The notes under the pieces were generated by a model. That model saw nothing but the letters and a program-made list of their open reading frames with translations, was not told the origin of the DNA and did no database searches. A program made the translations under genes and the position numbers. Positions 25,179 to 33,355 of a stretch of 64,000 nucleotides of DNA are shown here, piece by piece. Source of the stretch: Bacilli bacterium (GTDB lineage Bacteria > Bacillota_I > Bacilli_A > RF39 > UBA660); NCBI GenBank assembly GCA_017513865.1, contig JAFWMN010000008.1, forward strand, positions 124,001 through 188,000, given 5' to 3'. How positions within the stretch are numbered: the first letter of the stretch is position 1; each line of letters begins with the position of its first letter.

Positions 25179-26004
25179 ATATTTTTATTATTTCTAATAA
25201 TAATCCAAAAAATGTTCCTATCACATATAGCATCCCAACAATTTTAAAGTTTTCTTTTAAATCTTTATTTGTTTTAAATAGTACTATTAGGGCTACCCCA
25301 CTATTTGTCAGTAGGCCAGCGATGCTTTGCGCTAAGGTTAAAATATTATTTAAATATAATTCAGTTAATATCACACTTGATCCACAGTTTGGTATTAACC
25401 CAATTAAGCTAGTTATAAATGGGGTTAATAAATTGTTGTGATTCATTATTAATTTAATTCTTTCTTCCCCTACGTAATGGAATCCTATATTTATTAAGAA
25501 TGTTATTATTAATAAATATAGCGCTACTTTTATTGTATGTTTAATGGCTGATTTTATAAAATGATTTTCGCAATCACAATGATCATGTTTACATATTTCA
25601 TAATTTTTTTCCTTTTTCTTTATATTCAAATCAATTATAATACCGCATATCATTCCTATTAGTATTTTAATTAATAATACACTTATAATAGTTTTAATTG
25701 GAGCTTTTTCGGCCATCATTATCAGTAACATTTCATCACTTGTTGATAAATATATTGATATTAATGTTCCTAAACTTATAATTCTGGTTATATATAGATT
25801 AGTGGCCATGACAGAGAATCCACATTGTGGGATTGCTCCTAGTAGGCTACCAAAAAAAGGTCCGAATTTACCAGATTTTTTAATTATTTTATTTCCTTTT
25901 TCATTAATTTTATGCTCAGTATATTCTATTACTATAAAAGCTATTAATAGAAAAGGTATTATTTTAATAATATCTAATAATGTATCTATTATTATTTCTT
26001 CCAT
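25177..26004 (-). CDS. Putative 10-TM metal/metalloid exporter (ArsP_2, DUF2899)
   Basis: A 275-residue membrane protein built of two related halves. Each half carries a P-x-CG motif: AIPQCGFSVMATNLY in the first and LIPNCGSSVILTELY in the second. This duplicated layout is that of the ArsP_2/DUF2899 family, annotated as arsenic efflux or putative manganese transport. The cytoplasmic-looking linker between halves is rich in Cys and His (CKHDHCDCENH), a plausible metal-binding site. AAGGTGA precedes the ATG. The transported ion is not known. Confidence 0.72.
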   Translation of the reverse strand: MEEIIIDTLLDIIKIIPFLLIAFIVIEYTEHKINEKGNKIIKKSGKFGPFFGSLLGAIPQCGFSVMATNLYITRIISLGTLISIYLSTSDEMLLIMMAEKAPIKTIISVLLIKILIGMICGIIIDLNIKKKEKNYEICKHDHCDCENHFIKSAIKHTIKVALYLLIITFLINIGFHYVGEERIKLIMNHNNLLTPFITSLIGLIPNCGSSVILTELYLNNILTLAQSIAGLLTNSGVALIVLFKTNKDLKENFKIVGMLYVIGTFFGLLLEIIKI

Positions 26005-26030
26005 TTCATTTCACCTTTTGTCTTATTATA

Positions 26031-26738
26031 TCATATTTTTAATTTTTTTATTTCGTTTTTTTCTTCTTTCCCTACTCTATATGAATCGCATATTTTACTT
26101 ATTGCTTTATTCTGGGTGAATGTATCTAATTTGTTGTTTTTTAGGTATTTTATGGTCTTTTCAGGGTATTTTATATAGCAGAATGATATAAGCCATGAAA
26201 TAGCCATTTTGACATAATAATGGTCTATTTTTGTTTTGTCACAAATATCAAATATATAGTCTAAATTTTCTTTTTCTATATAGTGGTTTAATAATATTAC
26301 TACCCCTACTCTAACTTCCCATGGGTTATTACTCTTTAAATATTTATTCAATTTATTTATATTAATTTTTTTGAATTTTTTTAAATTGGAACATGTAGTA
26401 TCACAAGTAGCCCAATTATCGATGTACTTTATGAAATTATTTAATAATTCTAATGTTTTTTCTTCTTCTACTTTTATATATCCTAATATTAATCCGTGAA
26501 TAATTACCTCTTCATAGTATTTATGGTTGTTTTCTTTAAAGAAATTTATATAGTCTCCTTTTGATATTTCTTTGGCTATTTTTTTTAATATGGGAACTTT
26601 GATACCTATAATTTTGTATTTTGTTTCCCCTACTATTTTGCTATGAAAAGTTTTATAATTTATATCTTGGAATTTTTTTAAATAATTTATAAATTCTTGG
26701 TAGTTTGTTTTATTCCATTTTATACTTTTTAAATCCAT
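26031..26738 (-). CDS. DNA alkylation repair protein, AlkD-like
   Basis: A 235-residue all-helical HEAT-repeat protein. NWATCDTTC corresponds to the W-x3-D active-site segment of AlkD glycosylases, and NPWEVRVGVVILL holds the conserved Arg. Such enzymes excise cationic alkylated bases. ATG at 26738 is used because GTAGGA precedes it; a start 12 codons earlier lies inside xerD. It follows xerD by 7 bases and probably shares its transcript. Confidence 0.82.
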   Translation of the reverse strand: MDLKSIKWNKTNYQEFINYLKKFQDINYKTFHSKIVGETKYKIIGIKVPILKKIAKEISKGDYINFFKENNHKYYEEVIIHGLILGYIKVEEEKTLELLNNFIKYIDNWATCDTTCSNLKKFKKININKLNKYLKSNNPWEVRVGVVILLNHYIEKENLDYIFDICDKTKIDHYYVKMAISWLISFCYIKYPEKTIKYLKNNKLDTFTQNKAISKICDSYRVGKEEKNEIKKLKI

Positions 26739-26745
26739 ATTTTTC

Positions 26746-27621
26746 CTACTTTCCATGCGGATGAAATTCTTCATAGTTTTTCTTTAATTTTTCATTTGTA
26801 ACGTGGGTATATATTTGGGTTGATGAGATATCACTGTGACCTAATAGTTCTTGAATACTTCTTAAATCAGCTCCGTGTTTTAATAAATGAGTAGCAAACG
26901 AATGTCTTATGGTGTGTGGTGAAAATTCAGTTTTTATATTTTTTTCTTTAGCAATGTTTTTAATAATTTTAAAAAATCCTTGTCTAGTCATTTGCTTTCC
27001 ATGATTATTTAAAAATAAATAGTTATTTTCACCATGTTTAAACAATTCTTTACGGTGATTTTTTATATATATTTCTAGGGCTCTAACAGTGTATTCATTT
27101 AAAGGTATTATTCTTTCTTTTGAACCTTTTCCAAATATTCTAACTGTTTCATTATCTAAATCTATATCAGTTATGTTTAAGTTAATTAATTCACTTACTC
27201 TAAGTCCACTACTATACATTAATTCGATCATCGCTTTATTTCGGTAATCAAATTCTGTTTTTGGATTTATATCTAATAATTTATTTATTTCTTCTTCACT
27301 TAAAACTTTTGGTAAGGCCTTTTTTAATTTTGGATTTGTTATCATTTCCATTGGATTTTTGTTTATTTCTTTATTATTTATTAAATACTTATATAAGCTT
27401 TTTAGGGTACTAATGTTTCTAGAGACACTTCTTGTATTTAAGTTTTTACTTAAATTTTCTATGTATGATTCAATATCATTTTTATTTATTTTATTTATAT
27501 TTTTGTTTTTAAAATAGTTATTAAATTCAGTAAGGTCTTGTTTGTATGATTTGATTGTATTATCACTGTATTTTTTTTCAAATAATAAGTAGTTGATAAA
27601 GTTTTCAATATTTTTATCCAT
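26746..27621 (-). CDS. xerD: Tyrosine recombinase XerD
   Basis: A 291-residue tyrosine recombinase with an N-terminal SAM-like core-binding domain (1-85) and a C-terminal catalytic domain. Catalytic residues are Arg in SSGLRVSEL, Lys in FGKGSKERIIP, His and Arg in SPHTIRHSFATHLL, His in LGHSDISST and the nucleophile Tyr in QIYTHV. Length and sequence fit the housekeeping XerD that resolves chromosome dimers, not a phage integrase. No other mobile genes are near. GGTGG precedes the ATG. Confidence 0.88.
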   Translation of the reverse strand: MDKNIENFINYLLFEKKYSDNTIKSYKQDLTEFNNYFKNKNINKINKNDIESYIENLSKNLNTRSVSRNISTLKSLYKYLINNKEINKNPMEMITNPKLKKALPKVLSEEEINKLLDINPKTEFDYRNKAMIELMYSSGLRVSELINLNITDIDLDNETVRIFGKGSKERIIPLNEYTVRALEIYIKNHRKELFKHGENNYLFLNNHGKQMTRQGFFKIIKNIAKEKNIKTEFSPHTIRHSFATHLLKHGADLRSIQELLGHSDISSTQIYTHVTNEKLKKNYEEFHPHGK

Positions 27622-27672
27622 GTTACCACCATTTATATTTTACCAAAACTTTTTATTTAAATAAAGCAATTG

Positions 27673-27681
27673 TGTTATAAT
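27673..27681 (+). promoter_or_regulatory. Extended -10 promoter of rarA
   Basis: TGT-TATAAT (27673-27681) matches the extended -10 pattern. No clear -35. Transcription would begin about 10 bases before the start at 27698, giving a very short leader that just includes GGTGA. Confidence 0.5.
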
Positions 27682-27697
27682 ATATGTGGTGATTAAT

Positions 27698-28897
27698 ATG
27701 AGACCACTTGCAGATATTATTAGACCAGTTAAATTGGATGATATTGTTGGTCAAGAGCATCTGATAGGTAAAGGTAAAATTATTCGAAATTTAGTTAAAA
27801 ACAAAAAAATATTTTCTATGATTTTATATGGTCCTTGTGGAACTGGCAAAACAACGCTTGCTTATACAATTATTAATGAGCTTGATTTACAGTATGAATT
27901 TTTGAATGCAGTTATTAATAGTAAAAAGGATTTAGATGCGGTTATTTATAAAGCTAAAGAGAATGATGGTTTAGTTCTTATTATGGATGAAATTCATCGT
28001 TTAAATAAAGATAAACAGGACTTATTGTTGCCGTATTTAGAAAATGGTCTAATAACTTTGATTGGTCTTACTACTGCTAATCCATATCATTCGATAAATC
28101 CAGCAATTAGAAGTAGATGTCAACTATTTGAAGTTAAATTACTTTCTATTTCTGATATAAGTATGGCATTAAAAAAAGCTTGTACATATTTAGATAAAAT
28201 AAAAATAGATGATGAGTGTATAAATTATATTGCTTTACTTGCTGGTGGTGATTTAAGATATGCTTATAATTTTTTAGAGGTTGCTTATTATTCTTCATAT
28301 CGACATAAAATTACTATGGAAACACTTAAAACTATAAATAATAAGCCAAGTTTATATATTGATAAAAATGATGATGGTTATTATGATGTTATTAGTGCTT
28401 TTCAAAAATCTATACGTGGTAGTGATGTTAATGCGGCACTTCATTATTTAGCAAGATTATTAATAGCTGAAGATTTAGATATTATTTTTAGGAGGCTTTC
28501 AGTTATTGCTTATGAAGATATTGGTCTTGCTAACCCAGCGATTGGTCCAAGACTTGCTGCAGCAATTAGTGCGGCTGAGCGTGTTGGCTTGCCAGAGGCG
28601 CGAATTCCTTTAGCTGCGATTGTCGTTGATATGGCTTTATCGCCAAAAAGTAATAGCGCTTATATGGCTTTATCTTCAGCTATAAATGATATTGAAATGG
28701 GAAATGTTGGAAAAGTTCCTAGTCATTTAAAAACAAATTCTAAGGATTATAAGTATCCGCATAATTATAAAGGAAGTTATGTTAAGCAGCAATATTTACC
28801 TGATAATTTAGTTGGCAAGAAGTATTATTTACCTAAAGATACTAATAAATATGAGGCTAGTTTAAAAAATATTTATGATAAAATTAATAATAGATAA
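27698..28897 (+). CDS. rarA: Replication-associated recombination protein RarA (MgsA-type AAA+ ATPase)
   Basis: A 399-residue clamp-loader-like ATPase. MRPLADIIRP, DIVGQEHLIG, Walker A YGPCGTGKTTLA, Walker B LIMDEIHRL, IGLTTANPYHSINPAIRSRC (sensor 1 and Arg finger) and the C-terminal YEDIGLANP with KYPHNY are typical of RarA. It acts at stalled replication forks. The ATG at 27698 follows GGTGA; the two GTG codons upstream overlap that site. Confidence 0.93.
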   Translation: MRPLADIIRPVKLDDIVGQEHLIGKGKIIRNLVKNKKIFSMILYGPCGTGKTTLAYTIINELDLQYEFLNAVINSKKDLDAVIYKAKENDGLVLIMDEIHRLNKDKQDLLLPYLENGLITLIGLTTANPYHSINPAIRSRCQLFEVKLLSISDISMALKKACTYLDKIKIDDECINYIALLAGGDLRYAYNFLEVAYYSSYRHKITMETLKTINNKPSLYIDKNDDGYYDVISAFQKSIRGSDVNAALHYLARLLIAEDLDIIFRRLSVIAYEDIGLANPAIGPRLAAAISAAERVGLPEARIPLAAIVVDMALSPKSNSAYMALSSAINDIEMGNVGKVPSHLKTNSKDYKYPHNYKGSYVKQQYLPDNLVGKKYYLPKDTNKYEASLKNIYDKINNR

Positions 28898-28920
28898 AAG
28901 CATATTAATAATATGCTTTT
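28896..28920. terminator. Bidirectional terminator between rarA and the HAD gene
   Basis: AAAAGCATAT (28896-28905) and ATATGCTTTT (28911-28920) form a perfect 10-bp stem with a 5-base loop. Stop codons of both convergent genes touch the stem. Confidence 0.8.
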
Positions 28921-29570
28921 TATGTTTCTAGTAATTCTATTACTTCTATCAAATTTTTAAATTTATATTTTGCCATATTTAATGTTTCTTTCTTTATTTT
29001 ATCAGTATCTGGTATTAATATTGGGATGCATCCAGCTTTATAGGCAGCGATTATTCCATTGTTTGAATCTTCTAAAACGATGGTGTTATTAGGGTTTTCA
29101 TTTAATTTTTTGCATGTTTTAATAAAAATTTCTGGATTTGGTTTACTATCTTTTAAATCATTTCCACTTATTATTGCAGAAAATATATTTTTATTTATAT
29201 TTGCTTTATTTAGATTGGCTTCAATGATATCTGTTCGGCTTGAAGAAGCAATAGCAATTTTGTATTTGTTTTTAATTAAGTAATTTATTAATTCATCGAG
29301 GCCTTTTTTCTTTTCTACGCCTTTTTCGTTAATTAATTCAATCATTGTTTTAAAATATATTTCATTGAATTTTTCTGTTGGAAAATTTGGGTCTACATTT
29401 TCTTTCATTATTTTTTCAAATGTTTTTCCATTACTTCCAATTGTTTTCTTTTGTATTTCTACAGATACATTATATCCTACTTTTTTTGTTGCTTTGATGA
29501 ACGCTTGAGCCCATAGGGGTTCACTATTGAACATTAGTCCATCCATATCAAAAATTATTGTTTTTTTCAT
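28920..29570 (-). CDS. HAD-superfamily hydrolase, beta-phosphoglucomutase-like subfamily
   Basis: A 216-residue HAD phosphatase or mutase. Motif I is FDMDGLMFNSEP, motif II SSSRTD, motif III uses the Lys in KPNPEIF, and motif IV is VLEDSNNGI. The helical cap inserted after motif I is of the C1 type found in beta-phosphoglucomutase and sugar-phosphate phosphatases. The substrate cannot be read. AAAGGAG precedes the ATG. The gene lies 10 bases after holA in the same direction. Confidence 0.85.
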   Translation of the reverse strand: MKKTIIFDMDGLMFNSEPLWAQAFIKATKKVGYNVSVEIQKKTIGSNGKTFEKIMKENVDPNFPTEKFNEIYFKTMIELINEKGVEKKKGLDELINYLIKNKYKIAIASSSRTDIIEANLNKANINKNIFSAIISGNDLKDSKPNPEIFIKTCKKLNENPNNTIVLEDSNNGIIAAYKAGCIPILIPDTDKIKKETLNMAKYKFKNLIEVIELLET

Positions 29571-29580
29571 GCTTTCTCCT

Positions 29581-30504
29581 TTATAGTTTAAGTATAAATA
29601 ATTCTAGTGCTAAATCTTTATTGGCATTTCCAGTTTTAATGTTTAGATCGATTTCCGCAAGGTCGTTGATGAATTTTAATAGTGTTTTAGAGTCATAAGC
29701 TTTACTATTTTGAATAGCTAGTTTAACACGATAAGGGTGTATTTGAAGAGTTTCGGCTATATTTTTTTCACTGTATCCTTTTTTCATCAGTTCTTTTGAT
29801 TGATACATGATTCTAAATTGATTTGCTAACATAATTACTATTTTTAGTGGTTCCTTATTTGTCTTTAACATTTCTTGATATATTTCTATTGCTTTATCTT
29901 TATTGTTTTTTACTATATTATCTATTAATTTAAAGATATCTGTTTCGATTGTTTTATATGTTGCTTTTAGTATGTCTTCGTCAGTTATTTCTTTGTCTTT
30001 GTTTTTATATAATTTTAATTTATTTATTTCATTTTCAATTATTAATGGATTACTACCTACTCTATCTATTAATAATTTTATATTTTGATGATTTATAGTA
30101 TATCCTTTTAATAAATTTTTAATGAATTCTTCAATGTTTATTTCACTATTAAATTCTAAAATTTTTCCGATTTTAGTAATCTGTTTTGTTATTTTTTTTC
30201 TTTTATCAATATTTTCATTATGTACGATAAATATTAGTGTAGCCATAGGATTTGGGTTGTTTATATATTCTTCAATTAAATCACTATCTTTATTTGTTCC
30301 AGCAGTAAACATGTTTGCATTATCAGCAATTATTATTTTATTTTCAGCAAATAGTGAGTATGTTTCACAATCGTCTATAATACTTTTTACTTGGTCAGTA
30401 TTTATATCATATTTACTTATATTCATCTTATCGGTGTTTTGGCAGATTTTTTCAATTTCTTTGTTTATCTCATAGTCTTTATTTCCATATAGTAAATATA
30501 TCAT
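29581..30504 (-). CDS. holA: DNA polymerase III subunit delta
   Basis: A 307-residue clamp-loader subunit. IYLLYGNKDYEINKEI, the NANMFTAG region, NPLIIENEINKL and the C-terminal MLANQFRIMYQSKEL are typical of HolA. In Bacillota holA usually follows comEC; here comEC is about 18 kb away. GGTGA precedes the ATG at 30504; the start four codons upstream overlaps that site. It probably shares a transcript with the HAD gene. Confidence 0.88.
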   Translation of the reverse strand: MIYLLYGNKDYEINKEIEKICQNTDKMNISKYDINTDQVKSIIDDCETYSLFAENKIIIADNANMFTAGTNKDSDLIEEYINNPNPMATLIFIVHNENIDKRKKITKQITKIGKILEFNSEINIEEFIKNLLKGYTINHQNIKLLIDRVGSNPLIIENEINKLKLYKNKDKEITDEDILKATYKTIETDIFKLIDNIVKNNKDKAIEIYQEMLKTNKEPLKIVIMLANQFRIMYQSKELMKKGYSEKNIAETLQIHPYRVKLAIQNSKAYDSKTLLKFINDLAEIDLNIKTGNANKDLALELFILKL

Positions 30505-30540
30505 GATTATCACCAACTATATTATATCAAAAATGGTTAA

Positions 30541-30573
30541 AGAAAAAAACTTATGCCGCTTTTTTCGGATAAG
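30541..30573 (-). terminator. Terminator inside the 3' end of the 126-residue protein gene
   Basis: On the - strand CTTATCCG pairs with CGG-C-ATAAG (one bulged C), followed by seven T. The last codons and the stop of the gene form the hairpin. Confidence 0.7.
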
Positions 30574-30931
30574 TTTTTATTTTAATAGGTTGTTTTTCAA
30601 TGGTTCTATTAGTATATAAGGTAAAATCACCATTTGCTTCAAATATGTTTCCAGTTGGTTTTGATAGGCTAATTGGAATCATTCTAATTAATTGTTTTTT
30701 TAAATTCTTTTTATTTATAGGATTTGTATATAAATTTGCAAGATATATTGTATCATATGTGTTATCTGTTATGAAATTTTCTAGTTCTTTTTTTTCTTCA
30801 TCGTTTAATGAATCAAAATTATTGATGAAATTGTATATTTTTTCACATGTTTCATAGTTGTATTCTGGATTTTCAACATATGTTTCAAAAGCTTTTTTGG
30901 CGCTTTTTATATAGTTTATTTTATTATTCAT
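30551..30931 (-). CDS. 126-residue cytoplasmic protein of unknown function
   Basis: No family recognised. Residues 1-60 are acidic and helical (KKAFETYVENPEYNYETCEKI), the middle is basic (NPINKKNLKKQLIRMIPISL), and the last 35 look beta-rich, ending in PKKAA. There is no signal or membrane segment. Its promoter is a perfect TTGACA-17-TATAAT and the ribosome site is AGGGGGGAG, so it should be strongly expressed unless the start-site hairpin represses it. It is monocistronic, between holA and an ABC exporter on the same strand. Confidence 0.7.
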   Translation of the reverse strand: MNNKINYIKSAKKAFETYVENPEYNYETCEKIYNFINNFDSLNDEEKKELENFITDNTYDTIYLANLYTNPINKKNLKKQLIRMIPISLSKPTGNIFEANGDFTLYTNRTIEKQPIKIKTYPKKAA

Positions 30932-30951
30932 GATACTCCCCCCTTCATGAA
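30927..30951 (-). promoter_or_regulatory. Inverted repeat enclosing the ribosome site and start codon
   Basis: TTCATGA and TCATGAA form a perfect 7-bp stem. The 11-base loop holds the AGGGGGGAG Shine-Dalgarno, and the 3' arm contains the start ATG of the 126-residue protein. This could be a translational control hairpin or a DNA operator. Confidence 0.45.
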
Positions 30952-30958
30952 CATAAAT

Positions 30959-30987
30959 ATTATAAACTTATTTTAATTTATTGTCAA
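30959..30987 (-). promoter_or_regulatory. Consensus sigma-A promoter of the 126-residue protein gene
   Basis: On the - strand TTGACA (30987-30982), a 17-base spacer and TATAAT (30964-30959). All twelve positions match the consensus. Confidence 0.85.
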
Positions 30988-31001
30988 ACTATATTTGTGT
31001 T

Positions 31002-31029
31002 AAAAAAGAATAGATTTTTTTCTATTCTT
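31002..31029 (-). terminator. Terminator after the ABC exporter pair
   Basis: On the - strand AAGAATAG (31029-31022) pairs with CTATTCTT (31013-31006), followed by TTTTT. The TAG stop is in the first arm. Confidence 0.75.
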
Positions 31030-33355
31030 CAAATTGAGCATTGTATAATTTTGTATAGAAACCATTTTTTTTCATTAGACTTTCATGAGTTCCTTGTTCT
31101 ATTATATTTCCATCATTCATTACGAGTATTAAATCAGCATTTCTAATGGTTGAAAGGCGATGGGCTATAATAAATGAGGTTTTTCCTTTTGCTAATTTGT
31201 CCATAGCTTTTGCTACTAATTCTTCAGTTCTGGTATCGACGTTTGATGTTGCTTCGTCTAATATTAAGAATGGTGAATTTTCGGTCATTCCTCTAGCTAT
31301 TGTTAATAATTGCCTTTGACCGGCAGAAATACTGTCATTATCTGATAATGGAGTTTCATAACCTTTGTTTAATGTTTTTATAAAGTGATCTAGTCCTACT
31401 TCTTCACAAATTTTTTCAATTTCTTTATCTGTTATATTTTTTTTGTTGAATTTAATGTTTTCTTTAATTGTTCCATCAAAGAGCCATGTGTCTTGCAGAA
31501 CCATTGTGAATAATTCGTGAATATTTTTTCTTGTTAAATCTTTTGTGCTTACACCATCAATTTTAATGTCACCTTTTTCTATGTCATAAAACTTCATTAA
31601 TAGATTAACCATTGTTGTTTTTCCCGCACCTGTTGGTCCTACTATAGCGATTTTTTCTCCTGGTTTTGCTTTGGCTGTGAAATTTTTAATTGTTGGTTTT
31701 TTATTATTATCATATCTAAATGCAACATTTTCGAAAGATATTTCACCTTTTACTTTTGTTTTTTCCAGATATTTTTTAGTTTCTTCTTTTACCATTTCTT
31801 TTTCTTCTAAAAATTCAAATACTCTTTCAGATGCGGCAGCGGCCGATTGAAGTGATGTCATGGCTTGGGCTATTTGTGATAGTGGTGATGTGAATAATCT
31901 GACGTAAGTTATGAAGGCTATTATAACACCGAAGGTTATTACATTATTCATTGTTAGTAAAGCACCTACTATACAAACAGCAACGTATCCAAAATTTCCT
32001 ATGAAAAACATAATTGGTTGCATTAGGCCTGATATAAATTGACTTTTTTTATTGCTTTCACATACTTTTGCATTATATTTATCGAATTTTTTGTTAGCTT
32101 CTTCTTTTCCGTTATATGCTTTTACTACATTTAACCCTGAATAAATTTCCTCAATATGTCCATTTAGATTTCCTAACTGTTCTTGTCTTTGTTTAAAATA
32201 CTTTTGGGAGTTTTTAAGTATTAAAGCCATCCCAATAAATCCAATTAGACTTGATATTATTGCGGTTAAAGCCATTGTCCAATTGGTCACAAACATCATG
32301 ATTATTGTTCCAATAAATAGTGTGATACTACTTATTAATGATGCGAGTGATTGATTCATTGTTTGAGCAATGGTGTCAACGTCGTTAGTAACTCTAGATA
32401 ATATGTCGCCACTTAGGTGTTTATCAAAATATTTAAGTGGAAGTAAATTTATTTTTTTCGATATTCTTCCTCTTAAATTATTGGCAAATCTGTTTGAGAC
32501 AGTGCTCATAATAATTGCTTGGACAAATGTGAATATAGCTCCACATAGATATAAACATAATAAGAATAGTGTAATATTTTTTATTTTATTTATATTCATT
32601 ACAGGACTTACCACTTTTTTGATTTTTTTTGGAGCTTTATCTAATTTTTTGTATATTTCATTTGCTTTTGTTTCTTTAGTGACTCCGGTCATTATTTTTA
32701 AAAAATCATATTGATCTTTGGATGTTATTCTAGTATTATTTATTTCAATTTCATCAAACATTATTTTTTGCATATTTTCTGATAATTTTATATTTTGTAT
32801 GTTTTTGTTTAATGACTTTAATAAAGCTATTTTTTCTTTAGACGTTATTTCGAAGTTATTATATGTACTTGTTGGTAAAATAATTTTTTGAATGCTTTCT
32901 GGAATTTTTCCTAGCATGTATAATGATTTTGTTTGATCTTGTTCATTTTTAATATTATAGATAATTTCTTTAAAAATTATTTTTTCCTCGTTTTTTATTT
33001 CTTTAGATGTCATTATTTTAGCAATTGTATTATCATCTAGTTGTATATTTAACATTTTTGGCAAGTTGTTTTTTAAATATTCTTCGTTGAAATTTTTGCT
33101 GGCATTTATTGTTATTTTTTGAATGTTTTTTTGATTTATTATAAGTCCTGCTGAAATTTCATCAGTTAGTTTTGATAATTTACTTGGTGCGGCAATTGAT
33201 AGGATTGATCCAAGAGCAGCTAAAGCACATGCGATTATGAGTAATATTTTATATTTTTTTATTTCAGTTGATAGTTTTTTTATGGCATTTTTGAAATCTT
33301 TTGGTTTTTCAACAATTTTCATTGGGCCATGTCCTTTATTCTCAGTCTTAGGCAT
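31022..33355 (-). CDS. Heterodimeric ABC exporter half with a large inserted domain (catalytically canonical NBD)
   Basis: A 777-residue ABC exporter half, against about 590 for its relatives. After membrane helix 1 (about 37-57) a polar insert of roughly 185 residues (about 73-258) precedes helix 2. The rest is a normal type IV exporter: Walker A GPTGAGKTTMVN, signature ISAGQRQLL, Walker B FLILDEATSNVD with the catalytic Glu, and H-loop IIAHRLST. By topology the insert lies outside the cell. ATG at 33355 follows AAAGGAGG and overlaps the partner's end by 8 bases. The substrate is unknown; drugs, peptides or lipids are possible. Confidence 0.88.
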   Translation of the reverse strand: MPKTENKGHGPMKIVEKPKDFKNAIKKLSTEIKKYKILLIIACALAALGSILSIAAPSKLSKLTDEISAGLIINQKNIQKITINASKNFNEEYLKNNLPKMLNIQLDDNTIAKIMTSKEIKNEEKIIFKEIIYNIKNEQDQTKSLYMLGKIPESIQKIILPTSTYNNFEITSKEKIALLKSLNKNIQNIKLSENMQKIMFDEIEINNTRITSKDQYDFLKIMTGVTKETKANEIYKKLDKAPKKIKKVVSPVMNINKIKNITLFLLCLYLCGAIFTFVQAIIMSTVSNRFANNLRGRISKKINLLPLKYFDKHLSGDILSRVTNDVDTIAQTMNQSLASLISSITLFIGTIIMMFVTNWTMALTAIISSLIGFIGMALILKNSQKYFKQRQEQLGNLNGHIEEIYSGLNVVKAYNGKEEANKKFDKYNAKVCESNKKSQFISGLMQPIMFFIGNFGYVAVCIVGALLTMNNVITFGVIIAFITYVRLFTSPLSQIAQAMTSLQSAAAASERVFEFLEEKEMVKEETKKYLEKTKVKGEISFENVAFRYDNNKKPTIKNFTAKAKPGEKIAIVGPTGAGKTTMVNLLMKFYDIEKGDIKIDGVSTKDLTRKNIHELFTMVLQDTWLFDGTIKENIKFNKKNITDKEIEKICEEVGLDHFIKTLNKGYETPLSDNDSISAGQRQLLTIARGMTENSPFLILDEATSNVDTRTEELVAKAMDKLAKGKTSFIIAHRLSTIRNADLILVMNDGNIIEQGTHESLMKKNGFYTKLYNAQFEE

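Noticed and set aside
25115-25441. Open frame of about 108 codons on the + strand
   Set aside because: It lies opposite the ArsP_2-type gene and its terminator, has no ribosome site and its product has no family pattern.
26746-27621. Tyrosine recombinase as part of an integrative element
   Set aside because: Length and motifs fit housekeeping XerD, and no att repeats, excisionase, relaxase or phage genes lie nearby.
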